Shown: positions 29,220-39,246, counted from the first letter of the stretch. The stretch: 64,000 bases of DNA from Bradyrhizobium manausense (GCF_018131105.1 NZ_JAFCJI010000001.1:2170001-2234000); one strand, 5' to 3'. Notes: a model not told the origin generated them from the sequence alone. Translations and numbers: made by a program.

Positions 29220-30034
29220 TGAGCACGCGCGACCTCTTCACGTTCAGCAATCGCCACTTCTCGATCGGTGTCGGCATCACCGCCGCGATCCTGGTCGTGA
29301 CAGCGATCGCGGGCTTTATCCTGCTCCCCTTCGCGCAGCCCTGGGTTCAATTCGCTAACGTCTGGGATGCGATCTGCAGCGCCGCCGGCGTGCCGCAGCG
29401 GGCAGCAAGCGTGACGGCGCCCGAACAGACCAAGCGCCTGTCGGAGGTTGTGCTGACGTCGCACACGTTGTCGCGTCCGAGCCAGGAGGCGATCGGCCGC
29501 GGCGCCACGCTGGCACAGCGCTGTGCGATCTGCCACGGCCCGACCGGCATCAGCCGCGCGGATTCGCCCAACCTCGCCGGCCAGTACGCAGCCGTGATCT
29601 ACAAGGAGTTGCACGATTTCCGCACCAGCGCGCGCACCAACGCCGTGATGTCGCCCTTCGCCGTCAACCTGACGGACGAAGAAATCGCTGATCTCTCAAA
29701 CTATTATGCCTATTTGCCGAGGCTTCCGGCCTATCACCCGACGCCGCAACTGCCGAAGCCGAACATCGTCATCTACGGCGCGCCGATGCGCGGCATTGCG
29801 CCTTGCGGCGCCTGCCATGGCAGTCTCGACAACAAAACCGGCAGCCCATGGCTGGAGGGACAATCCGAGGCCTATTTGAAGGCACAGCTTCAGGCGTTTG
29901 CCTCAGGCGAACGCCGCAACGACATCAGCCAGCAGATGCGCAACATCGCCCGCGCCATGACCCCGCAGGAGATCGAGGCCGCCGCGGCGTATTACGCCTC
30001 GCAGCCGCCGGATGTGGTGAAGGCGGTGGACTGA
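29219..30034 (+). CDS. Membrane-anchored di-haem cytochrome c (c4-like)
   Basis: This 271-residue protein has an uncleaved-looking N-terminal helix (IGVGITAAILVVTAIAGFILL) and two haem sites, CAICHG near residue 104 and CGACHG near residue 198. The two halves look like a tandem cytochrome c4. The ATG at 29219 shares a base with the oxidase stop (TGATG). It is the last gene of the operon and the likely membrane-bound electron donor to the CuA site. Confidence 0.88.
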   Translation: MSTRDLFTFSNRHFSIGVGITAAILVVTAIAGFILLPFAQPWVQFANVWDAICSAAGVPQRAASVTAPEQTKRLSEVVLTSHTLSRPSQEAIGRGATLAQRCAICHGPTGISRADSPNLAGQYAAVIYKELHDFRTSARTNAVMSPFAVNLTDEEIADLSNYYAYLPRLPAYHPTPQLPKPNIVIYGAPMRGIAPCGACHGSLDNKTGSPWLEGQSEAYLKAQLQAFASGERRNDISQQMRNIARAMTPQEIEAAAAYYASQPPDVVKAVD

Positions 30035-30041
30035 GCCCGGC

Positions 30042-30119
30042 AGCGAAGCGAAGCAAATCCAGAGTCTTGCCACGACGGGATTCTGGATTGCTTCGTCGTA
30101 AGCGCTCCTCGCAATGACG
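30042..30119. repeat. Dispersed palindromic repeat (RIME/REP-like), left end truncated
   Basis: This element keeps the inner arms (AAGCAAATCCAGA and TTCTGGATTGCTTCG) and the right end CTCGCAATGAC but lacks the outer left GTCATTGCGAG arm. It begins directly after the last cytochrome stop and ends before the ratA-like gene, and may act as the transcription boundary of the oxidase operon. Confidence 0.75.
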
Positions 30120-30144
30120 AGGAGAGAGTGTGCGAACGTAAAGA

Positions 30145-30615
30145 CTACGACGACGCCAGCTTAGGTCGGCCATAAATCGCATCGGCGCGCTTTTCGAACG
30201 CGGTTGAAAACCGCGCGAACGCTGCGTCGAACATCGAGCCCATCAGCATCGCCAGGATGCGGCTCTTGAATTCATAGGCGAGGAAGAAACCGACATCGCA
30301 GACGTCGTCACCTCTAGGTTCGAACGTCCAGCGGTTTTCCAGATTACTGAACGGCCCTTGCAGATATTCGACCAGGATTTTCAGATTGGCGCGATCGAGA
30401 GTCACGCGGCTGGTGAAGGATTCCTTGACCAGCTTGAACGACACCGTCATGTCGGCGACCAGCACCTCTGTGCCATCAGGCTTGGCCACGCGCTGGCGGA
30501 TCTTCAGCGCGCTGCACAGCGGCACGAATTCCGGATAGCGCTCGACATCGGCGACCAGATCAAACATCTCGGTTGCGCTGTGATTGACCCGGCGCTTGCT
30601 CGAAAATTTGGGCAT
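30145..30615 (-). CDS. Coq10/RatA-family START-like protein
   Basis: This 156-residue protein of the polyketide-cyclase/START-like fold starts MPKFSSKRRVNHSATEMFDLVADVERYPEFVPLC, the family opening. In alphaproteobacteria and mitochondria such proteins bind ubiquinone (Coq10); E. coli RatA is described as a ribosome-association toxin. The Coq10 role is the more likely here. It lies 6 bases after lipA, the common alphaproteobacterial order. Confidence 0.88.
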   Translation of the reverse strand: MPKFSSKRRVNHSATEMFDLVADVERYPEFVPLCSALKIRQRVAKPDGTEVLVADMTVSFKLVKESFTSRVTLDRANLKILVEYLQGPFSNLENRWTFEPRGDDVCDVGFFLAYEFKSRILAMLMGSMFDAAFARFSTAFEKRADAIYGRPKLASS

Positions 30616-30621
30616 ATCGGT

Positions 30622-31578
30622 TCAGCGGGCGTTAGCTGCCCGCGCGGCCTTCAGTCTCGCGAAATCCTCGCCGGCGTGATGGGACGACCGGGTGAGCGGG
30701 CTCGCCGACACCATCAGGAAGCCCTTGGTGTAGGCGACCTTTTCGAACGACGAAAATTCGTCCGGCGGAACGTAGCGCATGACCGCGTGATGCTTGCGGG
30801 TCGGCTGGAGATACTGGCCGATGGTCAGGAAGTCGACGTCGGCCGAGCGCAGATCGTCCATCACCTGCTGCACCTCGTGGCGCTGCTCGCCGAGGCCGAC
30901 CATGATGCCGGACTTGGTGAAGATGGAGGGATCGAGCTCCTTGACCCGCTGGAGCAGCCGGATCGAGTGGAAGTAGCGTGCACCCGGCCGCACGGTGAGA
31001 TAGCGCGACGGCACGGTCTCGAGATTGTGGTTGAAGACGTCGGGACGCGCGGCCACGACGAGCTCGAGCGCGCCGTCCTTGCGCAAAAAGTCCGGCGTCA
31101 GGATCTCGATCGTGGTCGACGGGCATGCGGCCCGGATTGCGCGGATGGTCTGGGCAAAATGCTCGGCGCCGCCGTCCGCGAGATCGTCGCGGTCGACCGA
31201 GGTGATGACCACGTGCGCGAGGCCCAGCTTGGCGACAGCCTCAGCGACATTTTGCGGCTCGGCTGCATCGAGTGCATTGGGCATGCCGGTCTTGACGTTG
31301 CAGAAGGCGCAGGCCCGGGTGCAGGTGTCACCCATGATCATGAAGGTCGCGTGCTTCTTGTCCCAGCACTCGCCGATGTTCGGGCAGCCCGCCTCCTCGC
31401 ACACCGTGTGCAGGCCGTTGGCACGGACGATGTTGCGGGTGTCGGCGTAGCCGCGGGTGTTGGGCGCGCGCACGCGAATCCAGTCCGGCTTCGGCGGCGA
31501 AGCGGAATCCGGGCGGTTCACCTTTTCGGGGTGACGCGGCCGCAACGGGTTCGTGATGGTATCGACAATAACGACCAT
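30622..31578 (-). CDS. lipA: Lipoyl synthase LipA
   Basis: This 318-residue radical SAM enzyme inserts sulfur into octanoyl groups of lipoyl domains. Both iron-sulfur clusters are visible: the auxiliary cluster cysteines in [12 protein letters not shown] (near residues 58-69) and the SAM cluster CTRACAFC (near residue 85). The closing [10 protein letters not shown] contains the RSSY/H-like conserved serine ligand. The length is normal. It is in an operon with the Coq10/RatA gene. Confidence 0.96.
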   Translation of the reverse strand: MVVIVDTITNPLRPRHPEKVNRPDSASPPKPDWIRVRAPNTRGYADTRNIVRANGLHTVCEEAGCPNIGECWDKKHATFMIMGDTCTRACAFCNVKTGMPNALDAAEPQNVAEAVAKLGLAHVVITSVDRDDLADGGAEHFAQTIRAIRAACPSTTIEILTPDFLRKDGALELVVAARPDVFNHNLETVPSRYLTVRPGARYFHSIRLLQRVKELDPSIFTKSGIMVGLGEQRHEVQQVMDDLRSADVDFLTIGQYLQPTRKHHAVMRYVPPDEFSSFEKVAYTKGFLMVSASPLTRSSHHAGEDFARLKAARAANAR

Positions 31579-31708
31579 GCTCTGTCCGGTCTGTTCAGGT
31601 CCTACCTAGTCGGTCTGGTTGCCTGCCGCAACCCGGCTCGCGCCGGTTCAGGGAACATGGCAGATATGGGGAATATCCTGCTCTGTTCTCAAGCGATTCT
31701 CACCTCGA

Positions 31709-32311
31709 ATGGCTCCAGTCTCGAAGACTTCAACGCCGCGGCTGGGCAAAGCCCTGAAGCGCAGCTTTTTCAAGCGCGACGTCCGCGAGGTCGCGCGCGA
31801 CTTGATCGGAGCGACCATGCTGGTCGACGGCGTCGGCGGGATCATCGTCGAGGTCGAGGCCTATCATCATACCGAGCCGGCGGCGCACTCCTACAATGGC
31901 CCTACGCCTCGGAACCAGATCATGTTCGGCCCGCCCGGCTTTGCCTATGTCTACCGCTCCTACGGCATCCATTGGTGCGTCAATTTCGTCTGCGAGGAGG
32001 AAGGCTCGGCCAGCGCCGTGCTGATCCGCGCGCTGGAGCCGACCCATGGCTTGGCTGCGATGCGTCGCCGGCGTCATCTCCAGGAGGTGCACGCGCTGTG
32101 CTCTGGCCCGGGCAAGCTGACCGAGGCGCTTGGCATCACCATCGCGCACAATACCTTGCCGCTGGACGGGCGTCCGTTCGCGCTGCATGCGCGGACGGAG
32201 GATGTGGATGTCGTGGCAGGCATCCGGATCGGCATCACCAAGGCCGTCGAGCTGCCCTGGCGCTATGGCGTCAGGGGCTCGAAATTCCTCAGCAAGCCGT
32301 TTCCGAAATAA
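31709..32311 (+). CDS. DNA-3-methyladenine glycosylase (AAG/MPG family)
   Basis: This 200-residue base-excision repair enzyme has the catalytic region [20 protein letters not shown] near residue 45 and the later motifs [19 protein letters not shown] and [13 protein letters not shown]. It removes alkylated purines from DNA. The ATG at 31709 is chosen for normal length; no strong ribosome-binding site is seen. It converges on valS with a 2-base gap. Confidence 0.92.
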   Translation: MAPVSKTSTPRLGKALKRSFFKRDVREVARDLIGATMLVDGVGGIIVEVEAYHHTEPAAHSYNGPTPRNQIMFGPPGFAYVYRSYGIHWCVNFVCEEEGSASAVLIRALEPTHGLAAMRRRRHLQEVHALCSGPGKLTEALGITIAHNTLPLDGRPFALHARTEDVDVVAGIRIGITKAVELPWRYGVRGSKFLSKPFPK

Positions 32312-32313
32312 CC

Positions 32314-35190
32314 CTACGACGCCTGCTTCAACCGCTCCAGCGCCTCGAGCAGCTTGGCCTTGCGAGCCAGCGCCGCTTCGCGCTTTTCGCGCTCCTCCTC
32401 GACGACCTCTTCGGCCGCGTTGGCGACGAACTTTTCGTTCGCGAGCTTCGACTCGGCGCGCTTGATGTCGGCGTCGGCCTTGCCGATCTCCTTGTCGAGG
32501 CGCGTGCGTTCGGCGGCAACGTCGATCACGCCCTTGAGCGGCAGCGCAGCCACCTCGCCGCGGACGAGCAATTGGACGGCCCCGTCGGGAGCACGGTCCG
32601 CGAAGGAGATGTCCGAGAGCCGCGCCATGCGCTTGATGACGTCGGTCCAGCGCGGCGCGCGCTCTTTCGTTTCAGCCGAGGCCCCGGCGAGCACCAGTGC
32701 CGTCAGTGTCGCGGGCGGGATGTTCATTTCCGCGCGCACCGAGCGGATCTGCGTGACCAGGTCGATGACCCAGCCGATCTCGGCTTCCGCCTTGGGATCG
32801 GTGAAGTCAGCATGGTCGAAGATCGGCATCACAAATGCCGGCGAGACCAGCGGATCGGTTGGTCCGGCCGCGGCAGCGAGCATCGCAAGCTGCTCCGGCG
32901 TCGGCCCGGCCGGCTTCAGCGGCCATTGCGCCAATGCGAGCAGGCCGTCGCGCTTGGCCGTCACCTCCCACAGCTCCTCGGTGATGAAGGGCATGAAGGG
33001 ATGCAGCAGCTTCAGGATCTCGTCGCGCGCCCAGGCGACCATGGCACGGGTCTCGTCCTTGGCGGGACTGTCGGGGCCGAGCAGCACGGGCTTGGCAAGC
33101 TCAACATACCAATCGCAATAGACGTTCCAGACGAAACGATAGATCGCCCCGGCGGCGTCGTTGAAGCGATAGGCTTCGATGGCCTCGGTCACTTCGCGCG
33201 TGGTGTGCGCGCTCTCATGCGCGATCCAGCGGTTCAGCGTTTCCTTCGCCTTGGCCGGCTCGAAACCTTCGGGCACCGCGCAATGGTTCATCTCCGCGAA
33301 GCGCGACGCATTCCACAACTTGGTCGCGAAATTGCGGTAGCCCTCGACGCGGCTGGTGGCGAGCTTGATGTCGCGTCCCTGTGCCGCCATCGCGGCCAGC
33401 GTGAAGCGCAGCGCGTCCGCACCGAATTCGTCGATCAGATTGAGCGGATCGATGACGTTGCCCTTCGACTTCGACATCTTGGCGCCCTTCTCGTCGCGGA
33501 CGAGGGCGTGGATGTAGATCGTCGAGAACGGCACCTCCTTCATGAAGTGCAGGCCCATCATCATCATCCGGGCGACCCAGAAGAAAATGATGTCGAAGCC
33601 GGTGACGAGCGCGTTGGTCGGATAGTAGCGCTTCACTTCGGGCGCGTCTTCGGGCCAGCCGAGCGTCGAGAACGGCCACAGCGCCGAGGAGAACCAGGTG
33701 TCGAGCACGTCCTCGTCACGGGTGATGAAGCCTTCGCGCTTGTTGCGGTCGAGCGCCATCTCGCGGCCCTGCTCGGCCGTGATCACTTCCTGCTCGACGT
33801 AATAGCCGAGCGCGTGGCTGACGGCCTCCTCCTCGGTCTCGGCGACGAACACCTTGCCGTCGGGACCGTACCAGGCCGGGATCTGATGGCCCCACCACAG
33901 CTGGCGCGAGATGCACCAGGGCTGGATGTTCTCCATCCACTCGAAATAGGTCTTTTCCCAGTTTTTCGGAACGAACGACGTCTCACCCGAACGCACCGCC
34001 GCGATCGCCGGCTTCGCCAGCGTCTTCGCGTCGACGTACCATTGGTCGGTCAGATATGGCTCGATCACGCTGTTGGAGCGGTCACCGTGCGGCACCATGT
34101 GGGTGTGCGGCTCGATCCGCTCGACGAAGCCGAACGATTCCAGCCGCTCGACGATGCGCTTGCGCGCCGCGAAGCGGTCGACCTTGTGAAACTCCTCGGC
34201 GAATTGCGAGGCGCCTTCCGGCAGGTTGCGCAGATAATCCTCGTTGTCGACGAGATCGAGGCAACCCTCCCTGTCGATGACGCTGATCCGAGCCAGTCCG
34301 TGGCGATTGCCGACCTCGAAATCGTTGAAGTCGTGCGCCGGCGTCACCTTGACCGCGCCCGAGCCCTTTTCCGGATCGGAGTAGTCGTCGGTGACGATCT
34401 TAATCTTGCGCCCGACCAGCGGCAGGATGACGTTCTTGCCGACCAGCTTCTGATAGCGCTCGTCCTCGGGATGCACGGCAACGCCGGTGTCACCGAGCAT
34501 GGTCTCGGGGCGAGTCGTGGCGACGACGATGAAGGTCGAGGCATCCTCGGGGTTGAAATTCTTGCCCTCGATCGGATAGCGCAGATACCAGAGGTGGCCT
34601 TTCACCTCGGTCTGTTGCACCTCGAGATCGGAAATCGCCGTCAAGAGCTTGGTGTCCCAGTTCACCAGGCGCTTGTCCTTGTAGATCAGGCCGTCGCGGT
34701 GCAGTTCGACGAACACCTTGACCACGGCCTTCGACAGGCCCTCATCCATGGTGAAGCGCTCGCGCGACCAGTCACAGGACGCACCGAGCCGCTTGAGCTG
34801 GTTGATGATGGTGTCGCCGCTCTCGGCCTTCCACTGCCAGACCCGCTCGAGAAACTTCTCGCGGCCCATCTCGCGACGGCTGGGCTGCTGACGCTCCATC
34901 AACTGGCGCTCGACCACCATCTGGGTGGCGATGCCGGCATGGTCGGTGCCGGGCTGCCACAGCACGTCGCGGCCGCGCATGCGCTCGAACCGGCACAGGA
35001 TGTCCTGGAGCGTGTTGTTGAGGGCGTGCCCCATGTGCAGCGAGCCCGTCACGTTCGGCGGCGGGATCACGATGGTGAAGGGTACGGCGTCGCGGCGGTC
35101 GGGGCGGCCGGCCTTGAACGCAAGGCTGTCCTCCCACACCACGGACATGCGGGCTTCGATATCGGCGGGCTGGTAGTTTTTCTCGATCAT
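32314..35190 (-). CDS. valS: Valyl-tRNA synthetase
   Basis: This 958-residue class Ia synthetase has the HIGH-type motif in PPNVTGSLHMGHALNN near residue 45, the editing (CP1) domain around residues 195-340, the KMSKS loop in KGAKMSKSKGNVIDP near residue 565, and a C-terminal coiled-coil arm (from about residue 890) typical of ValRS. The length is full. It lies between popZ and the divergent repair gene. Confidence 0.97.
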   Translation of the reverse strand: MIEKNYQPADIEARMSVVWEDSLAFKAGRPDRRDAVPFTIVIPPPNVTGSLHMGHALNNTLQDILCRFERMRGRDVLWQPGTDHAGIATQMVVERQLMERQQPSRREMGREKFLERVWQWKAESGDTIINQLKRLGASCDWSRERFTMDEGLSKAVVKVFVELHRDGLIYKDKRLVNWDTKLLTAISDLEVQQTEVKGHLWYLRYPIEGKNFNPEDASTFIVVATTRPETMLGDTGVAVHPEDERYQKLVGKNVILPLVGRKIKIVTDDYSDPEKGSGAVKVTPAHDFNDFEVGNRHGLARISVIDREGCLDLVDNEDYLRNLPEGASQFAEEFHKVDRFAARKRIVERLESFGFVERIEPHTHMVPHGDRSNSVIEPYLTDQWYVDAKTLAKPAIAAVRSGETSFVPKNWEKTYFEWMENIQPWCISRQLWWGHQIPAWYGPDGKVFVAETEEEAVSHALGYYVEQEVITAEQGREMALDRNKREGFITRDEDVLDTWFSSALWPFSTLGWPEDAPEVKRYYPTNALVTGFDIIFFWVARMMMMGLHFMKEVPFSTIYIHALVRDEKGAKMSKSKGNVIDPLNLIDEFGADALRFTLAAMAAQGRDIKLATSRVEGYRNFATKLWNASRFAEMNHCAVPEGFEPAKAKETLNRWIAHESAHTTREVTEAIEAYRFNDAAGAIYRFVWNVYCDWYVELAKPVLLGPDSPAKDETRAMVAWARDEILKLLHPFMPFITEELWEVTAKRDGLLALAQWPLKPAGPTPEQLAMLAAAAGPTDPLVSPAFVMPIFDHADFTDPKAEAEIGWVIDLVTQIRSVRAEMNIPPATLTALVLAGASAETKERAPRWTDVIKRMARLSDISFADRAPDGAVQLLVRGEVAALPLKGVIDVAAERTRLDKEIGKADADIKRAESKLANEKFVANAAEEVVEEEREKREAALARKAKLLEALERLKQAS

Positions 35191-35319
35191 GGGGCTGCTA
35201 GAAAGCCGCGTGCGGGGTTCAAGTCAACGGAAAGCTCAGCGGCAAAAGGGCTTTCCGGCCCGACCGGCAGGTCAAGTATGTCACAGGAGCAGGGCTTTAT
35301 CGGGGCCGGGCGGCCTGCT

Positions 35320-36105
35320 TCAGCGGCCGCCGCGCGAGACTCGCTCGATTTCGGCCTTCACGATGCGTTCGACCAGACCCGGCAGATTATCGTCGAGCCA
35401 GGATTTCAGCATCGGACGCAGCATCTCCTTGACCAGATCCTCCAGTGTCCGCGCATTGCTGCTGAGCACCGTATGGGCCAGGGAATTGAAGGCGGATTCG
35501 ACCGCCGAGACGGTCGATTGGGCGAGCATCGGCTGCTGCGGCGGCAACGGCGGAGCGTCGAAGTCCACCGGCGCATAGGACGGCGCCGGCGTCGGGCGCG
35601 GTTGCGGCGCTTCGGCGAATTCGAGATCGTCGCGCGGCTCGACCCTGCGAAAGCTCGGCGGCGGTGGTGCCGGTGTCGGCTCCGGGTCCATCGCCATATC
35701 GTCAGTCAATTCGAGCACGTCCGGCTCAGGCTCGGGCTCCGGCTCAGGTTCCGGAGCACGGATCTCGGGCGCGGGAGTGGCCTCGTCCAGCCCGGCCAAC
35801 AACGCATCGATATCGTCCTGGTTGTTCGAGCCGGCATCCGCTGCGGGTGCAGGTGGCGGCGGCGGTGGCGCGGCCTTCGCAGCCGGCGGCGGTGCTGGTT
35901 TCTCAACCACAGGCTTTGCAGCGGCGACCTTGGACGGTGGAATGTCGGCCATCGCCTGCGGCTTGGGTGCGGGCGCCGCAGGCGCTGGCGCGGCCTTGGC
36001 AGTCTCAGCCGGGGGCGGCTTGGCCTCATCATCGGCAATGATGCGCCGGATCGAGGCCAGAATCTCCTCCATGGAGGGTTCTGTGACCTTTGCAGGCTGC
36101 GTCAT
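35320..36105 (-). CDS. popZ: Polar organizing protein PopZ (DUF2497)
   Basis: This protein of about 261 residues has the PopZ plan: an N-terminal helix that binds clients (PSMEEILASIRRIIADDEA), a long disordered middle very rich in Pro, Ala and Glu with EPEPEPEPEPDV, and a conserved C-terminal multimerisation domain (SNARTLEDLVKEMLRPMLKSWLDDNLPGLVERIV). PopZ forms a pole-localised hub that anchors the chromosome. The ATG at 36105 is preferred over one at 36117. The 290 bases ahead hold no gene I can support. Confidence 0.9.
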   Translation of the reverse strand: MTQPAKVTEPSMEEILASIRRIIADDEAKPPPAETAKAAPAPAAPAPKPQAMADIPPSKVAAAKPVVEKPAPPPAAKAAPPPPPPAPAADAGSNNQDDIDALLAGLDEATPAPEIRAPEPEPEPEPEPDVLELTDDMAMDPEPTPAPPPPSFRRVEPRDDLEFAEAPQPRPTPAPSYAPVDFDAPPLPPQQPMLAQSTVSAVESAFNSLAHTVLSSNARTLEDLVKEMLRPMLKSWLDDNLPGLVERIVKAEIERVSRGGR

Positions 36106-36361
36106 CTCCGACTCCACATCATCAACGCCCTCGCATGCGTTGTTTTACACCAAGCACGACAAGATTGGCCGGTTCCGGATGTGCGCCCCGACATTTTCGT
36201 CGCGACAGCCAGACTTGTCCCCAGATCACCGCTCAACGTGAGGCGGCGCGCCCCTGCCCCGTCACTCAAGCATCACGCATGCAACATTGGATGCGGAGCG
36301 AATCGACCCGCAGATTCTTCGCAAGGCTATGTCAGGGATTTTGATGATTGCAAGCAAAGCA

Positions 36362-36395
36362 CCGGTCGGCGTCGTCTGTTTGCGAGGCCGACCGG
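36362..36395 (-). terminator. Hairpin downstream of tolC
   Basis: A 9-bp perfect stem (CCGGTCGGC / GCCGACCGG) with a 16-base loop begins 14 bases after the tolC stop on the minus strand. A short T-containing stretch (TGCTTTGCTTG) follows. It is a plausible terminator between tolC and popZ. Confidence 0.5.
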
Positions 36396-36408
36396 AGAAC
36401 TACGGCAA

Positions 36409-37818
36409 TCAGCGTCCGTCGGGTATGCGCACGCCGGCCCAGCTGTCGCGGACCTGATGGTAGTGCACGCTGGGATCGTAGATCGTGGTGTTGAGACCGA
36501 GCACAGCCGGTGCGAGGCGGCCCACCGCGTTGAGCACGGAGTAGGACGCGACCACGCGGTCATGCTGCGCGGTGACGAGCGCCACGCGCGCGTTGACCAG
36601 CGCCTGCTGCGCGTTGAGCACGTCGAGCGTCGTGCGCTGGCCGGCCTTGGCCTCTTCGCGCACGCCGTTCAATGCGATCTCGGAGGCCGTCACCTGCGCC
36701 TGGGCGGACTGCACCTGCGCCTTGCCCGCTTCCAGCTGGCCCCAGGCCTGCACGACGTTGGCGCGAGTCTGATCACGGGTGGTTTCGAGGTTCAGCCGCT
36801 GCTGCGCCAGGTTCTCTTTCGATTGCCGGATCAGTGCGTATTCAGCGCCGCCCTGAAAGATCGGCACCGAAGCTGTCGCGATGGCGGAGGCGGACGTCGT
36901 TCGGAAGACGGTCAAGGTCTGCTGGTACGACTGGGTGATGCCGGCTTGGACCGTCACCGTCGGCAGCAACGCGCCTTCGTTGATCTTGACCTGGAGATAG
37001 TTGACGTCGATGCCATACATCGAGGCCGTGACGTTGGGGTTCTCCACCAGGCTGAGACTGACGGCGGAAGCGATCGAAGGGGGCAGGAAGCGATCGACCG
37101 GCGAGCCCGGGGCGAGGTTCGACGGCTCGTTCCCGATGATGCGGCGGAAGTTCGAACGCGTCGTCGTGAGATTCGATTCGGCGGTCAGGGCTTGAGTCTT
37201 GCCCGCAGCCAGCTGCGCTTCGGACTGCGCGACGTCCGTGCGCGTGACTTCGCCGACGTTGAAGCGATCACGCGTCTGCTTGAGCGTCTGCTCGAGCACG
37301 CGCACGTTGCTGCGTTGAACCTCGAGCGTTGCCGAATCACGCAGGTAGTCCATGTAGGTCGTTGCAGCTTGCAGAAGGACCGTCTGCTCAAGCACGCGCA
37401 ACGCCTCGCGCGATCCCGAGACCTGGCTTTCTGCCGCGCGTGTCCTGTTGGCGGTCTGGTTGCCGTTATAGAGCGTCTGGTTGACGGTCAGGCTGGCGGC
37501 GTTGGGCTGAAGGGGCGGATCGCTATGGATCGGCAGGCCCTTCTGCACCGCCTGGATATCCTGATATTGATAGCCGGTGCTCAGGCTCAAATTGACCTTG
37601 GGACGATAGCCCGAGAGGGCCTGCGGCACGTTTTCGTCGGTCGAGCGCACTTGGGCGCGCTGCGCGTTGAGCTGCGGATTGTTCTGATAGGCGCGCACCA
37701 GCGCAGCCTCGATCGTATCCGCCAAGGCAGGCGCCGGTCCGGCAAGCGCCGTCAGGAGGACCGAAACCGCTGCTCCGGTGAAGAGCTTCACCCCATGCAT
37801 CCCTGAAAATCCGTTCAT
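36409..37818 (-). CDS. tolC: TolC family outer-membrane channel
   Basis: This outer-membrane factor of about 469 residues has a signal peptide ending near PAPALA, then two TolC repeats of long helices (first at DTIEAALVRAYQNNPQLNAQRAQVRS; second at DRFLPPSIASAVSLSLVENPNV). The length fits TolC. It would serve several RND, ABC and type I systems. Starts at 37824 (GTG), 37818 and 37800 (ATG) are all possible. The pcm gene lies just upstream on the same strand, the usual alphaproteobacterial neighbour. Confidence 0.92.
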   Translation of the reverse strand: MNGFSGMHGVKLFTGAAVSVLLTALAGPAPALADTIEAALVRAYQNNPQLNAQRAQVRSTDENVPQALSGYRPKVNLSLSTGYQYQDIQAVQKGLPIHSDPPLQPNAASLTVNQTLYNGNQTANRTRAAESQVSGSREALRVLEQTVLLQAATTYMDYLRDSATLEVQRSNVRVLEQTLKQTRDRFNVGEVTRTDVAQSEAQLAAGKTQALTAESNLTTTRSNFRRIIGNEPSNLAPGSPVDRFLPPSIASAVSLSLVENPNVTASMYGIDVNYLQVKINEGALLPTVTVQAGITQSYQQTLTVFRTTSASAIATASVPIFQGGAEYALIRQSKENLAQQRLNLETTRDQTRANVVQAWGQLEAGKAQVQSAQAQVTASEIALNGVREEAKAGQRTTLDVLNAQQALVNARVALVTAQHDRVVASYSVLNAVGRLAPAVLGLNTTIYDPSVHYHQVRDSWAGVRIPDGR

Positions 37819-38005
37819 TCTCACGTCAGGCTCGTGCCCGCGAACCTGGTTACCGTATCCGAGTGGAGTCGTTGCCCCGCAGCAACATAGGACGCGGTTG
37901 AGCGCGACGGAACTACCCCCGGGTAGTTCTCAGCGGAAACTCTTTACGTGCAGCATCCCGGCCACACTTCTGATTCAGAACGGGATTTTAACGGGGATTC
38001 AGCTG

Positions 38006-38668
38006 TCAAAAGACGAAGGCGGCCGCTTGTTCCAAGCCGGGCAGCACCGGAGCTGCCGCGTCGAACAACGGCCGATAGCCGAATTCGCCGTGGGAATGGG
38101 TCACGATCATGGCCCGCGACGGCCGCGATTCGGCGGAAACGCCCACCAGGCGGCCGCCTTCCCTGAGCTGGCCAAACAACCCGTCCGGCGTCACTTCGGT
38201 GGCGCCGTTGAGGACGATCACGTCATAGGGTCCGGCGGACGCGTCGCCCTCGGCGCAGGCGGCGGCCTTGCAGGTGACGTTGGTGAGCCCGAGCGCGGCG
38301 AAGGCATGCCCGGCTTTCGCAGCCAGAGCCGAATCGGTTTCGGTTGCCGTAACCTGGCGGGCAAGCTTCGCGGTCAGCGCGGCGAGGTAGCCGGTGGCGC
38401 AGCCGACGACCAGCACGTTGTCGCCCTCGCCGATCTCGGCGGCCTGGAGCAGCTTGCCGGTGAGCTGCGGCTTGATCAGGTAGCGCTTGGCGCCGCCTTC
38501 GCTCACGTCGAGATCGAGATCGAGATAGGCCAGCGCCTGCCGGCTCGCCGGCGCGAACAGCTCGCGCGGAACCGAGAGCATGGCATCGATAACGCGGCGA
38601 TCGGTGACGTCACTGGTGCGCACCTGGCCATCGACCATTTTTAGGCGCGCGGTCGAAAAACCGGACAT
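38006..38668 (-). CDS. pcm: Protein-L-isoaspartate O-methyltransferase family protein
   Basis: This SAM-dependent methyltransferase of about 220 residues is of the PCMT family. The SAM-binding motif I is NVLVVGCATGYLAALTAKLA near residue 80, and YDVIVLNGATEVTPDGL is a later motif. The N-terminal MVDGQVRTSDVTDRRVIDAM is typical of the alphaproteobacterial branch. True protein-repair activity is not certain for this branch, where the substrate loop differs from classic Pcm. An ATG at 38683 is the alternative start. Confidence 0.85.
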   Translation of the reverse strand: MSGFSTARLKMVDGQVRTSDVTDRRVIDAMLSVPRELFAPASRQALAYLDLDLDVSEGGAKRYLIKPQLTGKLLQAAEIGEGDNVLVVGCATGYLAALTAKLARQVTATETDSALAAKAGHAFAALGLTNVTCKAAACAEGDASAGPYDVIVLNGATEVTPDGLFGQLREGGRLVGVSAESRPSRAMIVTHSHGEFGYRPLFDAAAPVLPGLEQAAAFVF

Positions 38669-38798
38669 TTGCGGACCCTGCAAGGCGGACGATGCCGCTG
38701 GAATGAGTTGGCGGCATCTTTGGAGCAGGCTCTGCGAAAACGCAACACGTCCGTCGGCCGGTCAGCCACGGCGACGCAAGCATGGGACGTAAGATGGC

Positions 38799-38978
38799 CT
38801 ATTCGATCGCGACTGCGAGGCGACCGATCAGGGCCGCGACTTCGTCCAGCCGTACCGAATCGGGGGTCTCAACCGCGCGGGCGAGACGGGCGAGGCCCTC
38901 ATCGTCGCTCAACTCAGGAATGTCCGCGGGCAGAATCGAAGGGGCCTGATGGGCGCGGTCGATCTGGAGGTCGGGCAT
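38799..38978 (-). CDS. Small hypothetical protein (59 aa)
   Basis: This 59-codon frame has a GGAG 9 bases before the ATG at 38978. The protein is soluble and acidic, with a helical look (LSDDEGLARLARAVETPDSV then LDEVAALIGRLAVAIE). I do not recognise a family. It lies between pcm and tRNA-Asn. Confidence 0.55.
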   Translation of the reverse strand: MPDLQIDRAHQAPSILPADIPELSDDEGLARLARAVETPDSVRLDEVAALIGRLAVAIE

Positions 38979-39171
38979 GGGAATCAGCTCCGTAAGAGTC
39001 CGGCGCCGCAAAGCTCGATTTGAATTGAGTCGATTTGGTGCCGCGCGGGACACATCCGCTTGAACGCGATTCTGCTCTGAATTCGACAGCGGCCGAATTG
39101 AGAGATCAAACAAGCAGCATCGTGCGCCACATCAATATGCGCTTACAAGCCGTTGAATATGAAGCGGAATT

Positions 39172-39246
39172 TGGCTCCCCGGGCTGGATTCGAACCAGCG
39201 ACCATCCGATTAACAGTCGGATGCTCTACCGCTGAGCTACCGAGGA
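39172..39246 (-). tRNA. tRNA-Asn (GTT)
   Basis: On the minus strand a full 75-base cloverleaf is read. The acceptor arm is TCCTCGG paired with CCGGGGA. The D-loop holds AGCTCAGCGGTAGAGC, the anticodon loop is CTGTTAA with anticodon GTT, the T-loop is GGTTCGAATCC, the discriminator is G, and CCA is encoded. Confidence 0.95.

Noticed and set aside
30358..37806. A 2482-codon open frame on the plus strand running antisense to ratA-like, lipA, valS, popZ and tolC
   Set aside because: It is a by-product of high-GC codon use in the real minus-strand genes: it crosses several of their boundaries, its sequence is Arg/His/Asp/Leu-rich with no domain, and each real gene on the other strand has clear family motifs.
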